A stretch of DNA of 64,000 nt from NCBI GenBank assembly GCA_017650905.1, contig JAGCDZ010000001.1, forward strand, positions 1 through 64,000. The letters are read 5' to 3'. The translations under genes were made by a program, and so were the position numbers. Below the pieces are notes generated by a model. That model saw only the letters and a list, made by a program, of their open reading frames with translations. It did not search any database and was not told the origin of the DNA. This document shows, in pieces, positions 43,168 to 53,800 of the stretch (position 1 is its first letter; each line of letters starts with the position of its first letter). Origin of the DNA: Prevotella sp. (GTDB taxonomy: Bacteria; Bacteroidota; Bacteroidia; Bacteroidales; Bacteroidaceae).

Positions 43168-44296
43168 TCAATTCGGCTAATATCATATCGCTGATGAAGA
43201 GTCCTTTCCGGGTCAGGGAAAGGTGATTGTCGTTGGTTTTAAGCAGTCCGTTGTCTATGAAATGGCGGGCATTTTTCAGGCAGTAATCCCTGTGCTTTTC
43301 CGATAATTGCGTGAGGTCGAGTCCCTCGCGAGTGCGCATAACCACCGTCACCATGTCGTTGTAGCGGGTGTCACCCTCGATCGCCTCCGAGTCGAAGAGG
43401 CGCTCTCCACGCTCCATCCCCTCGATATACTGCTGGATGTCAGCGATGTTCCAACTGCGGGTGTTCCCATCGTAGGAGTGGGCGCTGGCACCGAGACCCA
43501 GATAGGGTGTACCGTTCCAATAACTGCTGTTGTGTCTGCTGCGGAATCCAGGCTTTGCGAAGTTGGAGATCTCGTAATGCTCGAACCCTGCAGCCTCCAG
43601 GCGATCCTTCAGCGTGTAGTACATCTCCCGTTCCGTTTCCTCGTCGGGGAGAGGAACACATTGGGGACTGTCCCCAGTGTGTCCGTCCTCATTATACCGT
43701 TTCATTATCTTGTGCAGTGGGGTTCCTTCTTCGATAGTGAGGCAGTAGGCGGAAAGGTGCTCCACGTTGAGGGCGAGGGCCGCCTCGATGTCATGTTCCC
43801 AATCGGTGAACATCTCGCCAGGGAAACCGTACATCAGGTCGATGCTGATATTCAGGATACCCGCAGCCCGTAGCCGCTGCACAGCCTCTGCCACTTGAGC
43901 GGCTGTATGTCTGCGATGGAGGAACCTCAATCGTTCATCGTCGAAGGTTTGCGCCCCCATCGATACACGGTTGATGGGTAGTGTCCTCAGCCCTTCAACA
44001 AAGTCCGCTGTCACGTCATCGGGATTCACCTCGATGGTCACCTCCGCATCCTCCGATACCTTATTATATTTATATAGGGCATCGAAGATCTGGTGCAGTT
44101 GGGAAATCGTCAGCTGACTTGGAGTCCCACCACCCAGATAAATACTCCTGACTCCTGTCTCCTGACTCCTGTCTCCTGTTTCCCGGCACACGGCATCGAC
44201 ATACCGCTGGCGAAGGTCCAGCGACGTCGTCGAATAGAACGCACAATAGATGCATCTGCTCGCACAAAACGGAATATGTATGTAGATTCCGGCCAT
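43157..44296 (-). CDS. hemW: HemW-like radical SAM protein
   Basis: About 379 residues from the ATG at 44296; the -7 box only 10 bp upstream excludes earlier starts. The radical SAM motif CASRCIYC (Cx3Cx2C) follows GIYIHIPF, then GGGTPSQL, EVNPDDVT and NRVSMGAQTF, all typical of HemW, a haem-binding relative of coproporphyrinogen oxidase HemN. Two short repeat elements sit inside the gene: five 7-bp units at 44144-44178 (encoding ETGDRSQETGVRS) and a palindrome at 43656-43682 (encoding GHTGDSPQCV). Both fall where the family usually has variable loops. Confidence 0.9.
   Translation of the reverse strand: MAGIYIHIPFCASRCIYCAFYSTTSLDLRQRYVDAVCRETGDRSQETGVRSIYLGGGTPSQLTISQLHQIFDALYKYNKVSEDAEVTIEVNPDDVTADFVEGLRTLPINRVSMGAQTFDDERLRFLHRRHTAAQVAEAVQRLRAAGILNISIDLMYGFPGEMFTDWEHDIEAALALNVEHLSAYCLTIEEGTPLHKIMKRYNEDGHTGDSPQCVPLPDEETEREMYYTLKDRLEAAGFEHYEISNFAKPGFRSRHNSSYWNGTPYLGLGASAHSYDGNTRSWNIADIQQYIEGMERGERLFDSEAIEGDTRYNDMVTVVMRTREGLDLTQLSEKHRDYCLKNARHFIDNGLLKTNDNHLSLTRKGLFISDMILAELIKI
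43656..43682. repeat. 27-nt palindrome inside hemW
   Basis: Around ttggggactgtcccca the two sides pair for 13 bp (one G-U). It encodes a stretch in a variable loop of HemW. It resembles mobile palindromic elements inserted in frame. Confidence 0.65.
44144..44178. repeat. five 7-bp repeats inside hemW
   Basis: Reads actcctg actcctg tctcctg actcctg tctcctg on the plus strand. The unit is not a multiple of 3, so changes in copy number other than by threes would shift the hemW frame. Confidence 0.85.
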
Positions 44297-44305
44297 TTTT
44301 AAATG

Positions 44306-44313
44306 CAAAAGTA
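44306..44313 (-). promoter_or_regulatory. -7 box TACTTTTG of hemW
   Basis: Consensus on the minus strand, 10 bp before the ATG at 44296, giving a very short or absent 5' leader. Confidence 0.65.
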
Positions 44314-44413
44314 CTAATATTTTTTAATTAATAGCTGATTTCTTTGGTGATTTCTGAAAAAATGTCTAATTTAGCCGACCGAATTTGATATTTAAACTTA
44401 AAACCGAACGATA

Positions 44414-46573
44414 ATGAAGATTTATCAGACAAACGAAATCAAGAACATTGCACTCATTGGCAGTGCGGGTAGCGGCAAGACCACTCTTGCCGAAAGTATG
44501 GTCTACGAAGCCGGCATCATCAAGCGCCGTGGCGCCGTAGAGAGTAAGAACACCATGAGCGACTATTTCCCTGTAGAGCAGGAATATGGCTACTCGGTGT
44601 TCTCAACGGTTTTCCATGTGGAGTGGAATAACAAGAAGCTCAACATCATCGACTGTCCGGGTTCGGACGACTTCGTAGGCGGATCTATCACCGCTATGAA
44701 TGTTACCGATCAGGCCGTCATCCTCATCAACGGACAGTATGGTCCCGAGGTGGGCACGATGAACGCTTTCCGCAACACGGAGAAACTGAAGAAGCCCGTG
44801 ATCTTCCTGGTGAACCAGCTGGATCGCGACAACTGCGACTTCGATCAGATTCTTTCGCAGCTGAAGGATGTCTACGGACCGAATTGCGTGCCCGTGCAGT
44901 ATCCTATCGCTACAGGCCCTGGCTTCAACAGCGTGATCGACGTGCTGCTGATGAAGAAGTACTCATGGAAGCCCGAGGGTGGTGCTCCCATCATTGAGGA
45001 GATTCCTGCCGACCAGCTCGACAAGGCCAAGGAGATGAAGGCTGCGCTCGTAGAGGCTGCTGCTGCCGGCGACGACTCACTGATGGAGAAGTTCTTCGAG
45101 ACCGAAGACCTCAGTGAGGACGAGATGCGCGAGGGTATCCGTAAGGGCCTCGTTACCCGCTCGATATTCCCCGTATTCTGCGTCTGCGCAGGTCGCGATA
45201 TGGGTGTTCGCCGTCTGATGGAGTTCCTCGGCAACGTGGTGCCTTTCGTCAGCGACATGCCACTGGTCAAGAATGCAGCGGGTAAGGATGTTCCCGCCGA
45301 CACCAATGCCCCCACATCACTCTATTTCTTTAAGACTGGTGTTGAGCCGCATATTGGTGAGGTGAGCTATTTCAAGGTGATGAGCGGAAGCGTGAAGAGC
45401 GGCGACGATCTCAATAATGCCGACCGCGGCTCGAAGGAGCGTATCGGAACGCTGTATGCCTGCGCCGGTGCTAACCGTATCCAGGTAGACCAGCTCAATG
45501 CCGGTGATATTGGCTGTACTGTGAAGCTGAAGGACGTGAAGACTGGCAACACACTGAATAGCAAGGATGTCGACAATAAGTTCGACTTTATCAAGTATCC
45601 AAACTCGAAGTTCTCTCGTGCCATCAAGGCCGTCAACGAGTCTGAGACCGAGAAGATGATGGCTGCTCTGGCCAAGATGCGCCAGGAAGATCCCACATGG
45701 GTGGTTGAGCAGTCAAAGGAGTTGCGCCAAATCATTGTTCATGGTCAGGGTGAGTTCCACCTCCGTACCTTGAAGTGGCGCATGGAGAACAATGAGAAGA
45801 TCATGATTGAATATATCGAGCCGAAGATTCCATATCGTGAGACGATTACGAAGATGGCCCGTGCCGACTACCGTCATAAGAAACAGTCGGGTGGTGCTGG
45901 ACAGTTCGGTGAGGTACATCTGATTCTGGAGCCTTATACAGAGGGCATGCCTGATCCTACATCATTCAAGATCAACGGTCAGGAGTTCAAGATGAACATC
46001 AAGGGTAAGGAAGAAATCGACCTCGAGTGGGGCGGCAAGCTCGTCTTCATCAACAGCGTCGTCGGTGGTGCTATCGACCTCCGTTTCATGCCCGCCATCC
46101 TGAAGGGTATCATGGAGCGCATGGAGCAGGGACCACTTACTGGTTCTTATGCCCGTGACGTTCGTGTGATTGTCTACGACGGTAAGATGCACCCGGTAGA
46201 TTCTAACGAACTTTCGTTCATGCTCGCAGCCCGTAACGCCTTTAGCGCTGCCTTCAAGGAGGCCGGTCCTAAGGTATTGGAGCCTATCTATGATTTGGAA
46301 GTGCTCGTGCCCGGTGACTATATGGGTGACGTGATGTCTGACCTGCAGGGTCGTCGCTCCATCATCATGGGTATGGACTCTGAGGCTGGCTATCAGAAAC
46401 TGAGTGCCAAGATTCCTCTCAAGGAACTCTCCAGCTATTCTATCGCTCTGAGTTCTCTGACGGGAGGCCGCGCATCGTTCACAACGAAGTTCTCAAGCTA
46501 TGAGCTTGTGCCGAACGATATCCAGCAGGCTCTGATCAAGCAGCATGAGGAGGAGATGAAGGAAGAAGAGTAA
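44414..46573 (+). CDS. EF-G2-like translation factor lacking the catalytic His
   Basis: 719 residues with the full EF-G domain order. The G1 loop is GSAGSGKTT (16-24). The G3 motif reads D80-CPG-S84 where elongation factor G has DTPGH, so the His needed for GTP hydrolysis is replaced by Ser. The G4 motif is NQLD (134-137) rather than NKMD. Bacteroides thetaiotaomicron has such a second EF-G (EF-G2), reported to work without GTP hydrolysis during carbon starvation and gut colonisation. This gene is its likely counterpart, not the housekeeping fusA. It is a single-gene unit closed by a strong bidirectional terminator at 46591. Confidence 0.88.
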   Translation: MKIYQTNEIKNIALIGSAGSGKTTLAESMVYEAGIIKRRGAVESKNTMSDYFPVEQEYGYSVFSTVFHVEWNNKKLNIIDCPGSDDFVGGSITAMNVTDQAVILINGQYGPEVGTMNAFRNTEKLKKPVIFLVNQLDRDNCDFDQILSQLKDVYGPNCVPVQYPIATGPGFNSVIDVLLMKKYSWKPEGGAPIIEEIPADQLDKAKEMKAALVEAAAAGDDSLMEKFFETEDLSEDEMREGIRKGLVTRSIFPVFCVCAGRDMGVRRLMEFLGNVVPFVSDMPLVKNAAGKDVPADTNAPTSLYFFKTGVEPHIGEVSYFKVMSGSVKSGDDLNNADRGSKERIGTLYACAGANRIQVDQLNAGDIGCTVKLKDVKTGNTLNSKDVDNKFDFIKYPNSKFSRAIKAVNESETEKMMAALAKMRQEDPTWVVEQSKELRQIIVHGQGEFHLRTLKWRMENNEKIMIEYIEPKIPYRETITKMARADYRHKKQSGGAGQFGEVHLILEPYTEGMPDPTSFKINGQEFKMNIKGKEEIDLEWGGKLVFINSVVGGAIDLRFMPAILKGIMERMEQGPLTGSYARDVRVIVYDGKMHPVDSNELSFMLAARNAFSAAFKEAGPKVLEPIYDLEVLVPGDYMGDVMSDLQGRRSIIMGMDSEAGYQKLSAKIPLKELSSYSIALSSLTGGRASFTTKFSSYELVPNDIQQALIKQHEEEMKEEE

Positions 46574-46590
46574 TCTCGTATCTTATATAC

Positions 46591-46630
46591 AAAAAAGAGG
46601 CTCCGTGATTGATTGCGGAGCCTCTTTTTT
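46591..46630. terminator. bidirectional rho-independent terminator
   Basis: A perfect 15-bp stem, 46591-46605 with 46616-46630, with A6 on one side and T6 on the other; serves both the EF-G2-like gene and the convergent GH106 gene. Confidence 0.92.
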
Positions 46631-49307
46631 ATTGGTGAATGAGCGTGACTTCGGAGTTCAGACCGCTTGGCATGGGCTCCCATTGGTCGTAAGTTGTTTT
46701 TTTGTAGTTGATGTCCACGACGTTGATCTCCTCCATCTTGCGCCAGGGGATGCCGCGGCGGTCGTAGTCGGCGATGCGGTTGGCAGGCAGATTCGTCACT
46801 TCGATGCGGAGTTCATTTATTCCGACTTTCAGCGCCTGCTTGCAATCGAGGACAAACGGCACACTCCAGGCACATCCGATGAACTGGCCGTTGATATAGA
46901 CGCGGGCAGACTCACGGACATCGCCGAGGTCAATCATCCAGGCTCCCTTCGGGTCGTCTTTCTTTGTCAGCCTGAACTTTGTAGTGTAGACGCCTGTGCC
47001 CATAGTCACCTTCGCACTGTCGTCGTCAAGCTTTTCCCAAGTCTGGAGCTTGTTGAGAGTGAAGGTCTTTCCTACTTTAGGGGCTTCTTCGGTAAAGCTG
47101 AGCGTCCAAGGACCGTTGAGGGGAATATTCCTTGCCTGGCTAGTATATCCAGCCCGACTAGAAAGACTATGATTTCTATTAATGCTTTCCGTAAAAGTCT
47201 GCAGAATCATCGATTCGCCGCTGCGCAAGCAGATATCAATGCTGTCGCCATTGATGCTGGCGGGGATAATGTTGCCGTTGAGCGGATTGAACCAGACGGC
47301 ATCCTTGAAGTTGACAGCCAGTGGAAGACGATCATCGATATCGTTGGGTGAGAGGTTTGCGATGAAGTAATGATAGCCTGTAACGTTCTTACGTCGGATA
47401 GCTTTTAATCCACACTCCAGTTTCATAGCCTCGGGCTTGGCGGCTGCTGCGAGGTCGGCGGCTCGCGTACCATTTATGATATGGGCCCCCTGGGCTTTCA
47501 ACTGCTCGATGTGTTGTTTGACATTCTCGGGCATCATCTTACATTCAGGAATGACGAGCGCTTTGTATCGTGTGCCGGCGGCTGTCTGCAACATCCCGTC
47601 TTTATAGGTTGTCGTAAGTAGCAGTCGGTCGGAGATATAGTCGCTGTCGAAGCCTGCACCATCGATGGCGAGGATGCTCTTGATAAACTCCGGTGCCAGA
47701 CTGCCCATCGCGTGGATACTGAATTGCATGAGCAGTTTTTTTGTATTCTTCTGCCACATATCGCGCACGGGCAGATAGACGAGGAAATCGTTGTCGGGCT
47801 GTCCCCACTGCAGGAAACTCTGACAACGCTCGACATATTGCATGAAATAGGGGGCGTCGCGCCAGATGCTGTTGGTGGGACTCATGTCGATGCTGGCGTA
47901 GAATTTCCAGCCCGGCCACAAATCATCTTTTGGCGAATAACAGGTGCCGTGGAAGAACATATGATTGACACCTGCGCAGAACATAAGGTCAATGTCGGGC
48001 TTCAATTGTGAAAGCGAGGTACGGAAATGTTCTGTCAGCCAGGTGAAGGTCTCACTTGATGTATAAGGCTTACCACAAATGTGGGCTGCCGACGGCGCAT
48101 ATTTCAGCATTGAGAAATCAGAGTCGTTCTTACGCGTCTTGCCAGGATCGGTGCGCAGGCCTTTAATGCCAAGATTAGAAAGGCCGAAACCCTCGATTTC
48201 AGGTATGTCAACAGCGGCATAACAATCAATCAGATTGGCGGGTGAACCATGTGCCTGATTGCGTGTGATGGCGCCGTGCTTATGGGCCCAGGTGGTCCAT
48301 TGGTTTGTGAAGTTCTCCAATAGCAAATCGCCAAGAGTCTCACGATAGTCGCTGACGATTTTAGCATCACCTTCCTGCAACAACAGGAAATAGTCTTGCA
48401 ACTTATAACCGCGACGCTTCTCAAATTCTTCTAATAAAGTGGGCGTCCAAGTGGCGTCGGCCACCTCGTAGCTGTCGTTGAAAAAGGTGTGAGGGTAGGG
48501 CGTGTTTGTCCGTTCGAAGGCTGCCTCGATATGTGCCAGATAGTTTTTAACGGCCTGACGGTCGAAGTGATCAATCACCAGCCCTTCACCACCGGGGGCG
48601 GCCCGCTTCACTTTCATTACGCCATAGCGGACATAGAGGGCAACAACCTGCCAGCTGGCGTTCTCCATGTCTTCAAGCCGTTGCTGGATCACCTTGCGTA
48701 GTGTCTTGTTTTTGGCAGCTTTGGCAGCGCGAATGTCAGCGCGTAACTGTTCACCAGGTTTCCATGTCAGCCGCCCATTGCTCACGAATCGTGTCACGTC
48801 ATAGGATTGTCCTTGCCAGTAGGCCATCACCTTCGAGAGGCGACTATAGGGTTCATCTTTTGCTGATACCTTCAGCGCGAGATCCTCGACGTTTGTGCCT
48901 GTGAAATTGGCATTGATGAAGATGGCCTTACTGGCACTTTCTTCCAGTGGAACCCAGGGACCTCCGAATGGCCAGCCTGTGCCTGTGGCCATATCTATCT
49001 CGATGCCCATTTGCAGGCCGTTCTGCTGCACCTCGCGCAACATCGCCATCCACTGTTCACTAAGATAGGGGATGTTATTCGCTTCGTTACCTTGTACCCC
49101 ATAAATGGGAGTAATCTCCAAAGCACCGATACCATGATTAGCGTATTCCTGCATGGTCCAATGCAGGTTTTCTTTGTCAACAGCGGAGCCGAGCCACCAC
49201 CAACGGGCACCGGCCTTGGCCTCCTGTCGTATTTCTGGCCACTCTTGGGCTGTGACTCCCACAGTCAGAGTGGCCAGAATGGATATTGTCAATAGTCTCT
49301 TTCTCAT
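46629..49307 (-). CDS. GH106-like alpha-L-rhamnosidase
   Basis: 892 residues from the ATG at 49307, where a signal peptide (MRKRLLTISILATLTVGVTA) begins. The N-terminal part shows GH106 features: ARWWWLGSAV, GIGALEITPIYG and MGIEIDMATGTGWPFGGPWV, then HTFFNDSYEV and a C-terminal beta-sandwich (ARVYINGQFIGCAW). The family removes alpha-L-rhamnose from pectins such as rhamnogalacturonan. It is the second gene after the Dcu-type transporter, only 5 bp apart, so they probably share a transcript. Confidence 0.85.
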   Translation of the reverse strand: MRKRLLTISILATLTVGVTAQEWPEIRQEAKAGARWWWLGSAVDKENLHWTMQEYANHGIGALEITPIYGVQGNEANNIPYLSEQWMAMLREVQQNGLQMGIEIDMATGTGWPFGGPWVPLEESASKAIFINANFTGTNVEDLALKVSAKDEPYSRLSKVMAYWQGQSYDVTRFVSNGRLTWKPGEQLRADIRAAKAAKNKTLRKVIQQRLEDMENASWQVVALYVRYGVMKVKRAAPGGEGLVIDHFDRQAVKNYLAHIEAAFERTNTPYPHTFFNDSYEVADATWTPTLLEEFEKRRGYKLQDYFLLLQEGDAKIVSDYRETLGDLLLENFTNQWTTWAHKHGAITRNQAHGSPANLIDCYAAVDIPEIEGFGLSNLGIKGLRTDPGKTRKNDSDFSMLKYAPSAAHICGKPYTSSETFTWLTEHFRTSLSQLKPDIDLMFCAGVNHMFFHGTCYSPKDDLWPGWKFYASIDMSPTNSIWRDAPYFMQYVERCQSFLQWGQPDNDFLVYLPVRDMWQKNTKKLLMQFSIHAMGSLAPEFIKSILAIDGAGFDSDYISDRLLLTTTYKDGMLQTAAGTRYKALVIPECKMMPENVKQHIEQLKAQGAHIINGTRAADLAAAAKPEAMKLECGLKAIRRKNVTGYHYFIANLSPNDIDDRLPLAVNFKDAVWFNPLNGNIIPASINGDSIDICLRSGESMILQTFTESINRNHSLSSRAGYTSQARNIPLNGPWTLSFTEEAPKVGKTFTLNKLQTWEKLDDDSAKVTMGTGVYTTKFRLTKKDDPKGAWMIDLGDVRESARVYINGQFIGCAWSVPFVLDCKQALKVGINELRIEVTNLPANRIADYDRRGIPWRKMEEINVVDINYKKTTYDQWEPMPSGLNSEVTLIHQ

Positions 49308-49312
49308 CAGGT

Positions 49313-50641
49313 TTAGAAGAAGATGGATGAGAGAATATAGGCTACGATGGTCGAGGTGAATACGCAAATCAGACCTGGCATCATGAACGAGTGGTTCAAC
49401 AGGTATTTACCAATCACTGTTGTACCACTTCGGTCGAAGTTTACAGTGGCAATATCAGAAGGATAGTTGGGGATGAAGAAATAACCGTAGACCGAAGGTA
49501 ATACACCAAGCAGCACAGGACCTGCAATTCCCAACGAATAGGCCAGCGGCAGCATCGATACTACTACAGCGCCCTGAGAATTGATGAGCACTGATACCAT
49601 GAAGAATACAAGAGCGATACTCCACGGATAATCCTTCACGATGCCCTCAAGCATGGCCTGAATCTCCGGCATGTAGTTAGAGAAATAGGTATCAGCCATC
49701 CACGCAATACCATAAATAGCGACAACAGCTACCATACCCGACTGCCATACAGGTCCGGAGACGGCTTTCTTTGGCTGTGCCTTGCAGAAGAGTATCATCA
49801 GCGCGGCGGCAGCAATCATCACAATTTGGATGACGATGTTCATCTTCAATGGCTTACCATCCCATGAGGGTAGGGCATTTTGGAAGATAGCGAAGAAAAC
49901 GATGATGGCGAGGGCGCCGAGGAAAACGAAGACGGCGTTCTTGGCCGACTGCGGAATCTCTTTGTCAAGAGTGGTTGCGCTTGAGCCGTAGATGTAATTA
50001 CGTTGCACGGGATCTGCAATCTTCTTCTGGAACTCCGGATCCTTATCGAGATCGAGACCACGGTGATAAGAGGCTGCAGCAGCTGCCATCAGTCCACAGA
50101 GACAGGCGGGAATGGATATCATAAGCACACCTGGAATCGAGATGTCGAATCCGTTCTCGTTGGAGATGGTGACGAAGGCCACAACGGCTGCTGCGATGGG
50201 TGAACAGGTGATACCTACTTGCGAGGCAATTGAAGCCACACCACAAGGACGTTCAGGGCGAATGCCTTTCTTTAATGCAATGTCGCAAATGATTGGCATT
50301 AAGGTATATACAACGTGTCCTGTTCCTACCAAAACTGTCAGAAAGAAGGTGGTTAATGGAGCCAGGAAAGTAATGCGATCGGGATGCTTGCGCAGCATCT
50401 TCTCGGCAATCTGAATCAACCAATCCATTCCGCCAGAGGCCTGCATAATACCCGCGCAGGTTACAGCTGCGATGATGATGTAAATCACATCTGTCGGAGG
50501 TGTTCCTGGTTTGAGACTGAAACAAAACACGAGAATAGCCAATCCGATTCCGGAAATAGCACCCAGGGCAAGAGAACCGTAACGTGAACCTACCCACAAC
50601 GCTCCTAAGACAATGAGGAGTTGAATAATCATTAATACCAT
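49313..50641 (-). CDS. anaerobic C4-dicarboxylate transporter, DcuA/DcuB family
   Basis: 442 residues, about 11-12 membrane spans throughout. The pattern IQLLIVLGALWVGSRYGSLALGAISGIGLAIL, the VGTGHVVYTLMPII block and the C-terminal PNYPSDIATVNFDRSGTT block are typical of the Dcu family, which exchanges fumarate or aspartate for succinate in anaerobes. This fits a Bacteroidales that respires fumarate. The start is ATG 50641 or 50632. A -7 box lies at 50685-50692. Confidence 0.92.
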   Translation of the reverse strand: MVLMIIQLLIVLGALWVGSRYGSLALGAISGIGLAILVFCFSLKPGTPPTDVIYIIIAAVTCAGIMQASGGMDWLIQIAEKMLRKHPDRITFLAPLTTFFLTVLVGTGHVVYTLMPIICDIALKKGIRPERPCGVASIASQVGITCSPIAAAVVAFVTISNENGFDISIPGVLMISIPACLCGLMAAAAASYHRGLDLDKDPEFQKKIADPVQRNYIYGSSATTLDKEIPQSAKNAVFVFLGALAIIVFFAIFQNALPSWDGKPLKMNIVIQIVMIAAAALMILFCKAQPKKAVSGPVWQSGMVAVVAIYGIAWMADTYFSNYMPEIQAMLEGIVKDYPWSIALVFFMVSVLINSQGAVVVSMLPLAYSLGIAGPVLLGVLPSVYGYFFIPNYPSDIATVNFDRSGTTVIGKYLLNHSFMMPGLICVFTSTIVAYILSSIFF

Positions 50642-50684
50642 ACGAAAAACTGTTTTTAATTATTGTTTTTGATCTATTTGTTTG

Positions 50685-50692
50685 CAAAGATA
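50685..50692 (-). promoter_or_regulatory. -7 box TATCTTTG of the Dcu/GH106 unit
   Basis: Consensus on the minus strand, 44 bp before the ATG at 50641. Confidence 0.7.
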
Positions 50693-50774
50693 AGAATTTT
50701 TTCTGAAATAAAGCACATTTTGGGGTAGAAATCTTAAAATTATTTATTTCCTTTGTCGACTCGAATATTTTTAG

Positions 50775-50782
50775 TACCTTTG
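50775..50782 (+). promoter_or_regulatory. -7 box TACCTTTG of ileS
   Basis: Consensus match, 52 bp before the ileS ATG at 50834. Confidence 0.75.
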
Positions 50783-50802
50783 CGCCCTAAATAAGAAAAG
50801 TA

Positions 50803-50823
50803 TATAGTTTAGAGTTTATAGTT
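50803..50823 (+). repeat. three 7-bp repeats in the ileS leader
   Basis: tatagtt tagagtt tatagtt in the 5' untranslated region between promoter and start codon. Confidence 0.7.
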
Positions 50824-50833
50824 AATAAAAGAT

Positions 50834-53800
50834 ATGACTAAGAGATTCGCCGAACATAACGGCTTGAACCTGACTCAGGTGAACGACGACATCCTTGAGA
50901 TGTGGCGTGAGAAGAACGTGTTCTGGCGCTCGATAGATGAGCGCGAGGGCTGTCCGCAGTTTGTATTCTTCGAGGGACCTCCCTCGGCTAATGGTCATCC
51001 AGGCATCCACCACGTACTGGCACGTACCATTAAGGATACCTTCAACCGTTATAAGACCATGAAGGGTTATCAAGTGAAACGTAAGGCAGGATGGGATACC
51101 CATGGATTGCCCGTAGAGTTGGGTGTGGAGAAGGAATTGGGTATCACCAAAGCTGACATCGACAATAAAGATTCTGAAAAATACATCTCAACAGAGGATT
51201 ATAATAAGAAGTGTCGTGAGAATGTAATGATGTTCACCCAGGAATGGCGTGACCTCACTGAGAAGATGGGCTACTTTGTAGACCTCGACAATCCGTATAT
51301 CACCTACGATAACAAATATATTGAGACACTGTGGTGGTTGTTGCAGCAGTTCTACAAAAAAGGACTGCTCTATAAAGGTTACACCATTCAGCCATATTCA
51401 CCAGCAGCAGGAACGGGCCTTAGCTCACACGAGCTGAACCAGCCTGGTTGCTATCGTGATGTGAAGGATACGACCGTTACTGCTCTGTTTAAGGCTCTGA
51501 ATCCGAAGGAAGAGTGGACCAAGTGGGGTACGCCATACTTCGTGGCTTGGACGACCACACCTTGGACATTGCCTTCTAACACAGCGCTTTGCGTAGGTCC
51601 TAAGATTGACTATGTAGCCGTTGAGACCTATAATGCCTATAATGGTGAGAAGATTACTATCATTCTGGCTGAGAGCCGGTTGAATGCCTATCTCGCTCCA
51701 GAGGGTAACATCACTGACGGTGACGAGATGCCTGAATACAACAAGGGCGAGAAGTTCGTGCCTTATCGTATCGTTGGCCACTATACTGGTGAGCAACTTG
51801 TTGGTTTGAAGTACCAGCAGCTCATGCCTTGGGTAAAGCCATCGGCTAAACTTGATCAGAATGCAGCCGATTATGTGAAGGCCTATGCAGCCGCTCATCC
51901 AGAGAAGGTGTTTACAGGCGAGAATGGCAAGGATCAGTTCGTGGAGATGGAAAGCGAAGCCTTCCGTGTAATCCCTGGTGACTATGTGACCACAGAGGAT
52001 GGTGCCGGTATCGTGCATATTGCGCCTACCTTCGGTGCTGATGATGCCAAAGTGGCTAAGGATGCTCATGTCCCAAGTTTGTTCCTTATAAATAAAAAAG
52101 GTGAAACCCGTCCGATGGTCGACCTTCAGGGTAAGTACTACGTGATGGACGAGCTCGATGATAACTTCATCGCAAAATGTGTGAACAAAGAGGGGTACGG
52201 CCGCCACGCTGGTGATTATGTGAAGAATGCCTATGCACCTGAATTTAATAAAGACGGTAAATACGATGAGCAGGCCGCAGCTAAGGCCGAAGACCTGAAC
52301 ATCGTGATCTGTATGGAGATGAAGCAGGAGGGTACAGCGCTGAAGATAGAGAAGCATGTACACAACTATCCCCACTGCTGGCGTACAGATAAACCTGTGC
52401 TTTACTATCCGCTGGATTCATGGTTCATCCGCAGCACTGCCAAGAAGGACCGTATGTTCGAGCTGAATAAGACCATTAACTGGCAGCCGGAGTCTACTGG
52501 AACTGGCCGTTTTGGTAACTGGTTGGAGAATCTGAACGATTGGAACCTGTCTCGTTCACGTTTCTGGGGAACACCGCTTCCCATCTGGCGTGATGAGGAT
52601 GGCAAGGAAATCTGCATTGGCTCGGTAGAAGAACTCTATAACGAGATAGAGAAGGCTGTCAAGGCAGGATTCATGGACTCTAACCCGCTGAAGGACAACG
52701 GTTTCGTGCCTGGCGATATGAGCAAGGAAAATTATGACAAGATTGACTTGCATCGTCCGTATGTGGATAATATCATACTCGTTTCAGAGAGCGGCAAGCC
52801 CATGAAGCGTGAAAGCGACCTTATCGATGTATGGTTCGATTCTGGTTCTATGCCTTATGCACAGGTGCACTATCCATTTGAAAATAAGGATCTGATTGAC
52901 AAGGGCATCGCCTTCCCCTGCGACTTTATTAACGAGGGTGTTGACCAGACACGTGGTTGGTTCTTTACTCTGCATGCCATTGCTACCATGATTTTCGACT
53001 CAGTGGCCTTCAAGAATGTGATTTCTTCTGGACTTGTGCTCGATGCAAAGGGTAACAAGATGTCGAAACACGTGGGTAATGTGGTGAATCCCTTTGAAAT
53101 GATTGAGAAATATGGCTCTGATGCTGTACGTCTGTATATGATGACCAACTCTGAGCCTTGGGACAACCTGAAGTTCGACCCTGAGGGTGTCGATGAAGTA
53201 CGTCGTAAGTTCTTCGGCACCTTATACAATACCTATAGTTTCTTTGCGTTGTACGCAAATGTGGATGGCTTTGATCCTGATATGACTCAGGTGGCCTTCG
53301 ACCAGCGTCCTGAGATTGACCGTTGGATTCTCTCATGTCTGAATACTCTCATCAAGGGCGTGGAGGCAGAACTCGATAACTATGATCCTACCCGTGCAGG
53401 CCGTCTCATTGATGCTTTTGTGAACGACGACCTCTCCAACTGGTTCGTACGCCTGAACCGTAAGCGTTTCTGGGGCAAAGAGATGTCTGCTGATAAGCTA
53501 AGCGCATACCAGACACTCTACACCTGTCTGATGACAGTCGCTAAACTCCTGGCTCCTTTTGCGCCGTTCTATGCTGATCAGTTGTATAAGGACTTAGGTG
53601 GCAAGCTTGATTCCGTACACCTCGACCAATTCCCTGTGGTTGACGAATCTCAGATTGATAAGGATCTCGAGGCTCGCATGCAGATGGCCCAGAAGATTAC
53701 ATCGATGGTTCTCGCTTTGCGTCGCAAGGTGAATATCAAGGTGCGTCAGCCGCTGCAGGCTATTATGATTCCTGCTGTCGATGCTGAACAGAAGAAGCAT

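Noticed and set aside
44144..44178. CRISPR-like array in hemW
   Set aside because: Units are 7 bp without spacers and lie inside a coding frame; no cas gene in the window.
51425..52375. 316-codon minus-strand frame opposite ileS
   Set aside because: Shadow frame within a clear tRNA synthetase gene.
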